NCBI GenBank assembly: GCA_021527695.1
Contig: JAKFAO010000008.1
Span: 1,116,001 to 1,180,000 of the forward strand
Reading direction: 5' to 3'
From: Naematelia aurantialba
Lineage: Eukaryota > Basidiomycota > Tremellomycetes > Tremellales > Naemateliaceae
Length of the DNA stretch: 64,000 nt
In this document: positions 33,490 to 46,185 of the stretch, piece after piece
Layout of the letters: each line of letters begins with the position of its first letter
Position numbering within the stretch: position 1 is the stretch's first letter
Notes under the pieces: model-generated
Seen by the model: the letters and a program-made list of their open reading frames with translations, nothing else
Databases searched by the model: none
What the model was told of the DNA's origin: nothing
Program-made: the position numbers and the translations under genes

Positions 33490-36400
33490 ATGTCCACGAA
33501 AGGCGCACGCTCCTTCTCCAAGTCTCGCGGCCCAGGCGGCTTCAATACCCGCTTCACTGGCAAACGCGGCTCCTTCCGCTCTTCCAAGCCGGGCGGCAGC
33601 GGCGGAGTCGCTTATGGCATCGACCGTCCAGCGCCAGTACGCGAGGACGATGGGTCAGCAGCGGCAGAGAAGTTTGAGGAGGTGAAAATACATGATGAGA
33701 TTGACGAGAAAATGGGCTTTTGGCGGTTTGAGAGCAATCTCGCCAATGGAGAGGAGAAGGTCGGATGGCTGGTCAATATGCACCAGGCGAGTTGGGACTA
33801 CTGTCGTGGAGCAGGATTACTGACGGCAGGTGATCTACAGACGTTAATGCCCTCCTCGACATATGTAGGCGGTCTGGCGGCTGTGGACTACTATTTCATT
33901 CAGGACGACGGAGGGATGCTCAAGGCCACGATACCATACGAGCCGTACTTCTACCTCACATGTCGGGTTCGTACACTGCGTTTGGCGTGGTTGAGATTTA
34001 AGTCGAGCTGACTGGGACCAGGCTGGAACAGAGACAATAGTAGAGGAATGGCTGTTGAAGCGGTACGAAGGCGTCCTCATCCGGGTCGAACGGGAGAAGA
34101 AATGGGACCTCGATCTCGTGCGTACCTGCAGTCTAGTGGACCGGGCGGCTGACACCCACGAAGCCCAATCACCTGTTATCTGCTCCGCCCATATTCTTAA
34201 AGTGCTTCTTCCGCAATACCGCCGACCTGCAGACTCTTCGGCGGGAACTTTTGCCCATGGCGCAGGCAAATTCCGCCAAGTTCACCGCGGTAGACGCATA
34301 CGCTGATATCGTCGGCACGGAAGGAGCAATGTCGCACCTCAACGGTGATGATAACGGTGACGAGAAGGCATGGGGCGCGGAAGACGATGTGAAGAAGCGG
34401 AGAGACAAGGAGCCGTCAGAGTGCATCATCGATATCCGAGAGCATGATATTGCCTACTACCTGCGCGTAGCTATTGACCTTGGTCAGTTGAGCCGGTTTT
34501 TATATATACGACCGCTTGAGCTAACCATATAGACATCCGAGTGGGATTGTGGTACTCGGTCAAGTCGATGGGGGGCAACATCACTCTGGAACGCATCACG
34601 TCCATCGTCAAGCGTGCCGAACCGGTCGTCATGGCCTATGATATCGAGACCTCGAAACAGCCGCTGAAATTCCCAGACCAGCAGACGGATCAGATCATGA
34701 TGATCTCATATATGATCGATGGTCAGGGGTACCTCATCACGAATCGAGAGATCGTTAGCGAGGATATAGACGATTTCGAGTATACCCCGAGAGAGGAGTA
34801 TCCAGGAGATTTCACAGTCTTTAACGAGCCCGATGAGGTCAGCACTCCTTCCTGGTACATGCTGCGAACTGATGACCTTGCAGCCTGCACTGATCCGTCG
34901 TTGGTTTGAGCACATCCGCGAGGCCAAACCTACGGTCATGGCGACATATAACGGCGATTCGTTCGATTTTCCATTTGTCGATGTTCGCGCTAAGTTTCAC
35001 GGAATCAGCATGTATGATGAGATCGGGTTCCGGCCAGATATAGAGAACGAGTACAAGTGCAGGGCGTGTATGCACCTGGACTGCTTTCGGTATGTCATCA
35101 ATAGCCGATATCGCTGACCTTCAGATGGGTTAAACGAGACTCCTACCTGCCTCAAGGTAGCCAGGGCTTGAAAGCTGTCACCACAGCAAAGCTGGGATAC
35201 AACCCTATAGAGCTGGATCCGGAACTTATGACTCCGTAAGGCGAACAAACTGGACGTACCTGATCTCCAGATATGCCATAGAGCAACCACAAACCCTGGC
35301 GTCGTACTCGGTGTCCGACGCAGTCGCGACATATTACCTGTACATGAAATATGTGCACCCATTCATTTTCTCCCTGTGTAATATCATCCCTCTCAACCCG
35401 GACGAAGTACTGCGGAAGGGATCCGGGACGCTGTGCGAGACTCTCCTTATGGTAGGCCCACAGATCGATTTGGAGCTTACTAGTCAGGTGGAGGCATATC
35501 GTGCACACATTGTCATGCCAAATCGACATGAAGATCCGCATGGTGTGACATACGAAGGACATCTCTTGTCGTCAGAGACTTATGTTGGTGGACACGTCGA
35601 GGCTCTGGAGGCGGGTGTCTTCCGAAACGACATTCCGACGAATTTCAAGATTGAGCCAAGCGCGGTACAAAAGGTATGTTGTCATCGAAGACGTATTGCT
35701 AACAACAGCTCATCGAGGACCTGGACGCCGCCCTGATGTTTTCGCTTGTCGAAGAAGGCAAGCTCAAGCTGGACGATGTGGACAACTACGACGAGGTGAA
35801 AGGCGAGATCCAAAGCGCCCTGGAACTAATGAGGGATCATCCGAATCGTTTCGACAAGCCGTTGATCTACCATCTCGACGTTGCTGCCATGTACCCAAAC
35901 ATTATGTTGTCCAATCGTTTGCAACCGGACTCTGTCAAGGATGAGGCAGCTTGCGCTGTGTGCGATTATAATCGGCCCGACAAAACGTGCGATCGGCGAA
36001 TGGAATGGGCTTGGCGAGGCGAGTATTTTCCCGCCAAACGCGACGAAGTCAACATGGTCCGATATGCTCTCGAACAGGAGTTCTTTCCTCCAAAATTTCC
36101 CAGCGGCCCTCGACGTCGATTCGTCGATCTAGGCGAGATCGAGCAGTCCGCTCTGATCCACAAGCGACTTGGTGATTACTCCCGTAAAGTCTACAAGAAG
36201 ACTCATGAGACCAAGGTCGTTACTAAGACGGCAATCATCTGCCAGAGAGAAAACTCCTTCTACATCGATACCGTACGCGCTTTCCGAGATCGTCGTTACG
36301 AATACAAAGGTCTGCATAAAACATGGAAGAAGAATCTTGACAAGGCGATCGAAGACGGCGGCGCATTATCTGCGGTCGACGAGGCGAAGAAGATGATCGT

Positions 36401-39400
36401 CTTGTACGATTCGCTGCAACTGGCACACAAATGTATCCTGAACTCGTTCTACGGCTACGTGATGCGGAAAGGAGCGAGGTGGTATTCGATGGAAATGGCT
36501 GGTATAACCTGTCTGACTGGAGCCAGTATCATCCAAATGGCACGTCAGCTGGTTGAGCAGATTGGTCGCCCGCTGGAGCTCGACACCGACGGGATTTGGT
36601 GTATGCTACCTGGAGTGTTTCCGGAGAACTTCTCCTTCAAGCTCAAGAATGGCAAGAAGTTTGGTATATCATATCCTTGCACCATGCTCAACCACCTTGT
36701 GCACGCCCAATTCACCAATGACCAATACCACGAGCTTATGGACAAGGATTCAGGTGTATATGACGTTCGCAGTGAAAATTCAATCTTCTTCGAACTTGAT
36801 GGTCCGTACAAGGCTATGATCCTGCCCTCGTCAAAAGAGGAAGATAAGCTCCTGAAGAAGCGATACGCCGTATTCAACCCTGATGGATCTCTTGCCGAGC
36901 TCAAGGGTTTCGAAGTGAAGCGACGAGGGGAGCTGCAATTGATCAAGATCTTCCAGTCGCAAATTTTCGACAAGTTCTTGTTGGGCTCGACGACGGAGGA
37001 ATGTTATGCGGCCGTTGCGCAGGTGGCAAATCAGTGGCTGGATATTCTGCAGTCAAAGGCCAGCAGTCTACACGACGACGAGCTCGTCGACCTCATTGCG
37101 GAGAATCGAAGCATGTCCAAAACTCTGGCCGAGTACGGCAGCCAAAAGTCAACGTCAATCTCCACCGCGAAACGTTTGGCTGAATTTCTGGGAGAGCAGA
37201 TGGTAAAGGATAAGGGTCTCTCATGCCGCTTCATCATCTCCTCCAAACCTAACGGCGCACCTGTTACCGAGCGTGCTATTCCAGTTGCGATATTCACCGC
37301 AGAAACGCCAATCAAGCAGCACTTTTTGCGCAAGTGGCTCAAGGACAACAGTTTGATCGATTTCGAGCTGCGGACGATCCTCGACTGGGAGTACTACACT
37401 GAGCGGCTAGGCTCGGTCATTCAGAAGCTCATTACCATCCCGGCGGCGTTGCAAAAGATTGCCAATCCGGTGCCAAGAATCCGACATCCCGATTGGCTCT
37501 TCAAGCGGGTCGCTGCGAAGGAAGACAAGTTCCAGCAACACAAGCTGACCGACATGTTCTCCAAGATGCGCACGGCGCAGATTTCGAATGAGAATGGCGA
37601 TATTGAAGATTTTGGAGCCAAGGCAGCCAACGGGAAGAAGACGGCTGTAGTTACCAAGAAGAGGAAGGAGAAGGTTGTCGAAGTCGCACCGGACCCAATG
37701 GAGGATTACTCTGGCTACATCCGAGTCATGCGGAAGCAGTGGCGACAACAGCGCGTGGAGCGGGTTCGTGCGCGGAAGGCTGGCACCCGGCAAGACGGAA
37801 CCGTATCGTCAATGATGCGTACCAGGACTGTCAATATGGCTTCGAGGCAATGGGACGTCATACAAATTGCGGAGACGAATCGCGCTGGCGAATACAAGCT
37901 TTGGCTGGCGATCGACGGAACCTTTCAAAGCTGTCGATTGCGTATCCCGAGAGAGTTTTACCTCAATTTCAAAGCTTTGCCGGCGCCTGGCACGTTCTCG
38001 GACCGATACGAAGCAGCTACGACCGCGAAAGTCTTACCACGCGGCCAAGTCGTCCGGCATTTATATCATCTGCGAGTTGACGAGGCGCTCTATGTACAGG
38101 GCGAGTCGCATTTCTCGAGTCTCATCAATAACCCCAATGTCGACGGAGCTTTCGAGCTGCAAGTACCACTCATGATTCGAGCTTTACTAAACCTGGGCAC
38201 TATCTGTGCGCTGAAGCCTGGTGCTGTCGGCGGTCTATCGCGAGGGCTTGACAAGGGATTTGACCTTGCCGACCTCGAGCGCCCCGGATCAAGCGTGCTG
38301 CGCCATTCGTACCTAGATGGTGGGAAGGGGATCCGCTACCATTTTCTCTTCCACGCAACGGTCAACAGCAGGCATCTCATTGCCCTGTTCTCTCCGGACG
38401 CTACTGCGAAAGTCTACGTCGTTGACAATGCGCGGAACCGACAGCAACTGCCAAATCCTAGTCGGTGGTATGCGGAGAATGCTGCTCGAGCGCCCGGTGG
38501 GGCATTGACATACCCTGACTCCTTGGACTTTTCGACAACATACTACCCCACCGAAGGCGGCGCTATGCGACAGCTCGTCAAAGACCTGCAGGCGATCCGA
38601 AGCGGCCTAAACGTCGTCGCTTTATGTTCGCCGTTTGAACATACTTATTACCAAGCTCGTCATCCAATCTTTTCCGACTTCCCGTTCATAACCTTCCGTC
38701 TGGCTCAAGAAGAGGAGCCGAGCTTGATGTGGCTTTTGAACACTTCACGAAGCATGGTCAAGCAGTACCTGAAGCTGTCTGGTTGGATACAGGGCCAGAT
38801 CGAGATTGCCTCACATTATGATGTGCCTGTCGGCGTGAGTTCCGTTTCTGCGTTTTCTCGTTGCCCCGTTGTCTGCCAGAAGATGGTCTGGAGTGGACGT
38901 GACCATCACAAGACCCGGTCTCCTTTGATTGGACTGGCTGATCTTGTAGAATCTCGGGCCCGACCCGCCTATCTTCCTCGCGGACATAGAATTCGCCCGC
39001 CGACTGAAAGCACAAGACATGATCTTGTGGTGGTCGCCTTCTCCGCGGCCGGATCTCGGTGGATCTGAGGAAGATGCGAACACACCTGAGGAGCTGGTTG
39101 CATCCCAGATCTCATCGAGGGGTTGTTACTCGTCGGTGGTGCTCGAGATGGAGATTGCGGATCTCGCTATCAATGCTGTTCTGCAGTCCGCTTTGGTCAA
39201 CGAGATGGAAGGCTCAGGGACCGGTTCCCTCGCGTTTGATTCGGCGTCACACAACCTCGACGAGTACGCCAAAGGAACGGCCAACGCAAGCGTGATGCTG
39301 GGCGATGCCGTCCTTTCCACTCAGACGTTTGCTGTGCTCAAATCAATGGTCCGATCGTGGTTCCTCGACAAGGCACGAGCGCATGTCAAGGGCGTCGCCA

Positions 39401-40977
39401 CGTCCCCTGCCGACTTGGTTGTCGACCAATTTTGGCGATGGGTGAGTTCAAGTGCAAGCAACATGTTCGAGCCTGCCCTGCATCGCTTTCTGCATGGCCT
39501 GATGCGCAAGACGTTCCTCCAGCTTCTTGCAGAGCTGAAACGGCTTGGCACACACGTTGTGTACGCCGACTTCAATCGAATCTTCCTCTTAACCTCGAAA
39601 CCCGACGCTGGCTCCGCATTCGCGTTTGCAAAGTATCTCGTCACTGCTGCAAATAGCCAGGAGCTGTTCCGGCACCTCGTCATCGACGTCACCCAGTTCT
39701 GGAATTACCTCGCCTGGATGGACGTGGCCAACTTCGGCGGCGTGCGAGTGTCGCCTGAAGTGGCCGCGAGTCGAGAGCCAGAGGCGCAGAAGTTCGAAGT
39801 GGCAATGGACTGGAACATCCAGGCTGTCCTTCCCGGCCCTTTACAGGAGGTTTTCGAACGCAACGTAGCGAGTTTCATCTTTGCGCTCTACTCTGCCAAA
39901 CGTGGTGCCACCGATGGCAGAACACCTCTGCGGATCATCCATTCGTTGAATATTGATGCCCCGGGAGAGGTTGCGTCCACCATCAATCCCGCAAAGGACA
40001 AGGAGAAGAAGGCGGCACAAAAGTCAATTTCGCAGACTCTGACCCGCCGGCTTCTCGCAGACGTGTCAGCGGTGAAGAGGCGCCAGGCCAACGCAGCTGT
40101 AAACCCCGACGAAGCGGATGCGCTTGCTTTCCCGGATCTGCCCGGATCTCGACTGGACCGCACCAACCAGACGCTCGAATTGGTCAAGATGGTCTGCGAG
40201 GTCTTTTCCCTCTCCTCTGACCTGACCATAGAGGTCCAGGTCCTGCGGCGGAATCTGCTGGACCTCCTGGGGATCCGGGAGTTTTCCACGGAAGCAGCGT
40301 TCCGGAATCCGTGTGAGAGCATCGTCGTGCCCATGGTGATTTGTGGGAAGTGCAATGCTATTCGCGATGTGGACATGTGTCGCGATCCCGACCGTTTGCC
40401 GAGCTGGAACGGCGAGATGGGCGAGTGGGAGCCTCCCAGCCGCAAGTCCTGGGCTTGCCATGTAAGTCTACAATGTCCAAACCTCCCAACCGACGCGATC
40501 TTCCGAGGCCCCCGATCCACTCGATGGACTGTGAGCGCACATGCTGATGGCCATCAGAAATGCGATGCCGAGTATGACCGCTTCGCGATCGAGCAGCCGT
40601 TGATCGAGATGGTTTCCAGGATGATCACGACTTACCAAACGCAGGACGTGAGTGCTATTCCGTCTTATCCAGTCACGTCCAGTCGAGACGTCCAACGTCG
40701 CACCCGTACCGCCGCTGATGCTGCACCAGATCCTCTGTGCGAAATGCGGCCAGGCGAAAGACGACAATATCCCTCCGACGTGTCGATGTGGCGGCGCATA
40801 CAAGGCTTCAGTCAACAAGGGGGAGATCAAGACAAAGTTGAAGATGATCAAATCTGGTTTGTCCCATCGTCCTCTCTCTTGACAGCCGGGACCAGACTGA
40901 CACGACCCTCAGTGGCAGAGTATCACGAGCTGGCCTTGGTAGGCGACTATGTGACGTCCACGTTGAAGAGGTACTAG
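33490..40977 (+). CDS. POL2: DNA polymerase epsilon catalytic subunit
   Basis: Exons 33490-33786, 33841-33966, 34022-34117, 34164-34482, 34533-34837, 34884-35089, 35125-35235, 35271-35451, 35488-35673, 35709-38834, 38950-40461, 40558-40647, 40730-40856, 40913-40977; 2,248 aa. Leading-strand replicase. Proofreading motifs Exo I YDIETSK, Exo [12 protein letters not shown] and Exo [11 protein letters not shown] are intact. Polymerase motif A is [17 protein letters not shown], motif B is [11 protein letters not shown] and motif C is ELDTDGIW. The P-domain iron-sulphur cysteines ([13 protein letters not shown]) are present. The inactive second polymerase/exonuclease half follows, and the C-terminus has two zinc motifs ([19 protein letters not shown]...CRCGG). 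The first intron appears to have a GC donor (GCGAGT, 33787-33840); it is 54 nt and has no in-frame stop, so retention would add 18 residues. The 36-nt intron at 35452-35487 is likewise frame-neutral. Confidence 0.98.
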
Positions 40978-41208
40978 ACGTACTAGACCGTCAATGGGTT
41001 CGGACGCGTTGGGCGAGATGGACTACGCATTATATTGTACAGCTAGCATTGTTGCATCGCATCTGACATCTCACTGTATCTTGTACGAGTGTATCTTCGC
41101 ATGCAGGGTATGAATAGGAATGCTAGGTATTGTATCGTGCTTGGGTCCTCAGGATGACCTACTGTACCGCTCGCGTGCGAACGTTTTGACTGCTTCTGTA
41201 CGCCATGT
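40978..41208. other. Short convergent intergenic gap (POL2 / TRAPPC10)
   Basis: 231 nt between two convergent 3' ends; presumably holds both polyadenylation sites. No gene. Confidence 0.6.
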
Positions 41209-44200
41209 TCACATCCTCCTCCCATCGTCTTCCCACGCCCCATCAAGCGGTACCAGAGTCGTCGTGGATCCCTTTGCAGGGAGGACATTGATATACTCGG
41301 CAGAGTTGGCGACGTACGTCTCGCATACTAGTGCCTCGTCTCCGCTTTGTCCTGCGGGGTCAAGAAGATGCACCGATATAGATGGGAGGAAGATTGTGCC
41401 GGATCGCATGGGGACGAGGACAATCTCGATCACACGCGGCTCATCAGGCTATGATACAAGCATCATCAGCATCGCGACCTCGATGCACCTCGATGCCACT
41501 TCCTGCGATCCCTCTAATCGAGAGAACACGAACGACTCACCCGAGCAAGATATGAACCCTTCTTCCGGCCGAGCAACAGCCAGTCTTCAGGATTCGCCTG
41601 CACGTCAAAGACAACGTCGAGGCAGTCGCTGGGCAGCGAGCGGCCCGCCCATGCGAAACACGTCGACATCTCCGCCTTGACCGCCAGCGCTCGACCCTCG
41701 TATACCAGTCCCGAAGCTGGGCATGCAAAGACCACCGTGGTGATAAGCTAAACCCGGGACGATCAGCATGAGCTTGTCAGACGGTCAAGAAGGGAAGACT
41801 GACGCGGTGTTGTGGGACTTCGACAGGAATCTCGAGGGTCCGCCACGGCGCAGGCGAGGCTATAGCTTTTGCTAGACTCTAATTTGACGAATCAGACATT
41901 ACCGCACAGATGGTAGTTGCCTACGCACAGCTTGAAATTGCTCCAACGAGTCCGAAGAGTTTGATGTGATATCATGATCGACCAGGAAAGCGTCAAAGCA
42001 CCCAGCCAGGTCCTCCGTACAGAGGTACTCTGCCATCCACCGAGACCGATCCGACACGAACGTCCTGACGGATCGAGCGAGTGATTCCGAAGGACCAATG
42101 CCATCCAGGCATCTGTCAATAAGTTGCCGGACTTCTTCCTCAATATTCCGATACCGGATGACCAGTCGCAGTATGGCCGGACCAGCCAAGGAAGTTGTGG
42201 GTCGAATTTTGAATAGAGACGACAGTGGCTGTGAAGGAGTGACATTCTATCTTTCGTTAGTGTAACGACCTGTTCTATCAATTCGCAATACTGACGACGA
42301 GGCCATCCCACTTTGCGCGACACGCCTCCACCTGGTAGCCACCATCATTCGACTGTAGGCTGACCGATTGAATCCGTAAATGTTCTCGTCCGTCTGATGC
42401 GATGGAGAAATGCGATATCAGGCTACTTAATATCAGTCGACTAGATCGCCTGCTGGCAAGTCGATGACTCACTGGTCGGGCCGAAAGAAATCTTGAACAT
42501 TGACGGTAAGAGGTAGGGCCATCGATATGTTTTGGATATTCATGTATGTCCTGGGTTGATCACTTCCCTCGACAGAGTACGTCATAACAAGACGAGCCTG
42601 CCTCATCAAACTCAAGCTCAATCAGAGCTAACACAACTAACCTCTGACGTCTCAGATTGTGGTGCTCCACTGCAAGGTATTATGATTTCGACCATTTGCC
42701 GCGTAGCGACATCTCCGACCTCGATTGTATCCTCGTCGCTTTGCAGAGCTTTCATATATCAGCTTTGGGGAGGTTCGCAAACTTCAGAGCTGACCGCCTT
42801 GCTCGCTGCTCGCCCTCTCCAACATGTATTGCACGTCAAAGGCGGACGAGACTGATATCTTCACTCCCCGGAGCTCATGAAGGCCATTGCGAACCTCCAA
42901 AATGACTCGATTCTCACTGTCCAAGGCAACTAGTTGATCAAGTCAGCTTCACGGTATCAAATAGCCTTGGTTACGCACTGTGGTACGGCATACGGAGGAC
43001 GCAAGAGGGTCCCCTAGGTTGTCGCTTGACATGAATTACTTCAATCTCTTCTGTGGCTGGATATACCAGCTGAATGGCACCGAGCACAATTGACGCATTG
43101 CGTAAGGTAAAAACTCCTTGGATGGAAGTCTGACAGCATTAGTACACGTCACACTGCGCCTCACGACACCCACATGACATGTTGCGGTCAGAACCGTCTT
43201 ACCCGACTGCAGCATAGGTTCGACAACGGAAAAGAAGAGTGTGTTTCCATTTCGATCCTCAAGTTCGATGTGTACCGTATCGATTGAGACAGACTGTCCG
43301 AATCAGGCAGGTCCTCAGTATCTGAGCTTAGCTCACCACCTCTAAGCGGCTAGTAACCTCTAGCTCTATCACAGACGTGCCCGGCTCGGGCCCCGATTTT
43401 GCCCGATCCCCTCTGATTCGCACCGAGAATGCCTGGTGACCTTCGACTGATTGTCTCATCAGCAGCCACACTTTGTAGTCGAGTGGACTGACCGATTCGC
43501 CCGTCCCGCACTTCTCGCAAACCTTCCACTACATCTCGAACTCCAACCTGCTGCGACTTGTCATCGCCCTCCGGCTGCTCGGAGACGACAGCTCGTGCCC
43601 TGAGGTAGGCTAAAGCCAGATGGACCCACTCCTCATCTCTCGGAGACTGTAACTGATCATGTGACTTCAAAGCTCCAGACAACGCGAAACTGGCTACCGG
43701 CTCCCAGATATGCAGGTCTGCACAATCTTTCGCTAGCGCTCGAGATAGATTGTAAGCAGCGTGCCAGTCCTCCGACGAGCTGGATTATTCAGCGAATCTC
43801 TTGGCTATCATATCAGGAGACCCACAGCGCAAGAGCCACAAGATCTGCCTTGAGCCTGATCACCGAGTTGAGCTTCCCACAAGCCTCGTATGCCACGATA
43901 GCCTTATTAGTTAGACTGCGATACAGGGCGCGAAATTTTGAACCGTCCCCGACAGCGTCCAACAGTTGCTTATTTGACATCCTAGGCCGCGGAGCAGGTG
44001 GGTCACTCTCATCTGAGTCGCTCATACCTGCATCCGACGATTCGAAGAGCACATCGTCGGCCGAATTCACGAGAGCTGTGGTAGGTGAGAAGGGGTAGAT
44101 GTCGGGCAGACGTTTCGCAGCTACACCGATTCGTTCGATCTAAGTTCCAAGTGTAAGTCCTGCCGCAAACGCAACACCAATGATACTCACCTGAACGCGT

Positions 44201-45982
44201 GCAATGTCGAGCAGCTCTGATCGGGCAGATTCATACGCGATTAGGCCGGAATAGTCTCCACTAGGCCGATCGATTCTAGACCATTCATCGCACTTGTTTA
44301 CGATATCCATACAAGCCGTGTAGGTCCACGATTCAATGAAATATTCTGCCAGGTCGGCCTACGCTCGGTGAGCGCGATTACGATGACAGCGACCGGATTC
44401 ATACCTCGTTCTCCCTCAATCGACGGGTCAAACTTGCTACGAACCATTGCCCTCGCTTGGCAATTTCCGTGATGCGTCCTAATGATCCAAGTAAGGCTGC
44501 CTGTCTCGCGAACAAGTATACCCGGAAATCGAAGATGCTGATGGAACTCGTTTGCAGCAGCTCGCGGTATGGCTTAACCGAAGTATCGAGGACGGGTAGT
44601 GCGTCGTCTTCGGGGCCAGAAGCGCCAAGTTTGCCAAACCACGATAGATTTTGCTCTTTCAAGATTTGAAAAAATGCCGCCTCGAGCTCCTCATAAACTA
44701 TGAGGGCATCTTCTGGAAGATTCACGCCTTCGAAGGAGTGGGCGAGCGATTCCTGCAAACGTTCAGCAAGCACTGGGGATCGAGGGCTCAGCCAGGCCCA
44801 GAGTCGTGGTTAAAGGACAGTTAGGAGAGCTCATGGAGGAAGGAGCTGCGTGGTTGCGAATATGTGACGCACCTTGAGCAAGAACCATGTGCAAAAGTTC
44901 CACCCCACAACGACCCTCTGGGATTCAGTTCGCTTAACCTCATCCTCTCTCTCTCTGATTGCTCCATCGAAAGCAACGATAATGGCCTCTTTGAGCCGAT
45001 TCACCACCTCGGCCCAAGCAGTCGGGTCGCCAACATCACCGCTGGGTGGTAGTGCTACGGCCACGCATCGATCCCGCTTGGGTGTATTGAAGTCGGTTTT
45101 AAGGCGTCCTAAGATACCCTTGTCACGACCAAAGACGGTTTTGGATGACGATGTGGATGTGCCGGCGGGCGATGGTGGGTGCACTAGGATGATGAGCGGG
45201 GCGTGAACAGTACGTCGCGCTGCAAGAAGCGACAGCCAGTCACGGATGAAGGATCGAGTTTGGGTTTTGTAGATTTCAGTATCCTGATCCTGTCAGTAGA
45301 GTGCTCATGACACACAGTCATCTTGCAGCGTCGCTCATGTCCAGTTCTGATGGGATAACCGTCTCCTCCGGGCCTTTGACTTCGCCCCTGAGCATATCCT
45401 GTTCAGAGAACCCCGGTCCATAGTGTGTCGCCACAGTCTGTGACTAATACGTGTACGTTCCTGAAGACACGGGGCTGGAGGGCTCGTGAAGGTGTCTCCG
45501 AGCAGATGCGAACATCCAATGTAGGCTCGTCCCCTCTTCCTGATCACGGTACTTCGAGGACGCAAGAACACCATAGACCGTCGACTAGCGCTACAGCAAG
45601 CACACAGACCAGTCAAGCTGCTGCCCGTCTGATGGATTTGGCTCGAAGGAAGCTAGGGAAGCTAGGAAGAACTGAGACTCACCTCACAGACAACTAGACA
45701 CAGATTCACAAGTGGCACTTCCAGGACACTTCCACCTGCATCCCTTCCTGCAAGTCCGCCTCCAAGCTCTCCCAGCTCGACCATTCGTACATCAAGCTCT
45801 TGAATGGTGCGTAACGCAGCCCGCGTTGCGCTCTTCCAATGAAGGTTGCGGAGCGGGAACTGCAGAGCGAGGGCATGCAGTGTATCTTGTAGGGCTCGGA
45901 TTTGAGTAGCTGGAGGGGGGGTAGAGGGGGATGAAGGAGATGGATGGAGAGTATATGTCAGCAGCACCGATCTGGGAGGCAT
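41209..45982 (-). CDS. TRS130: TRAPPII subunit TRAPPC10/Trs130
   Basis: Seventeen exons: 45982-45683, 45283-44873, 44752-44405, 44358-44191, 44139-43826, 43779-43493, 43440-43337, 43293-43174, 43129-42979, 42929-42795, 42748-42642, 42597-42473, 42422-42296, 42228-41929, 41878-41804, 41747-41541, 41448-41209; 1,172 aa. Trs130 is the specific subunit of TRAPPII, the exchange factor for Rab11/Ypt31 at the late Golgi. Family marks: an N-terminal PLRNLHWKSATR, DTEIYKTQTRSFIRDWL, the strongly conserved KTVFGRDKGILGRLKTDFN, WNFCTWFLLKESLAHSFEGVNLPEDALIVYEELE, and C-terminal beta-rich modules ending SLAKAIASPAPWRTLEIPVEVPQH and VQANPEDWLLLGRKKGSY. The first intron is about 399 nt, far above the local norm, and could hide a non-conserved exon. 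Confidence 0.92.
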
Positions 45983-46185
45983 CTTGCCTGTTTCCAGACG
46001 ATCCGCTGCCCGAGGGACGATGGACAGCATTGTGAATTGTTTGAACGAGCGCGTCGGGTGTCTCGGGATGCGGGGCTCCGGTGGCAAGAGGTCCGTGCAT
46101 CGACACTGGGGCAAGTGGCAACTGAGAAACACACGAAAGATCTCATGAATGTAGCTACACATTTGCCTGTACTTCACACTGGTAA

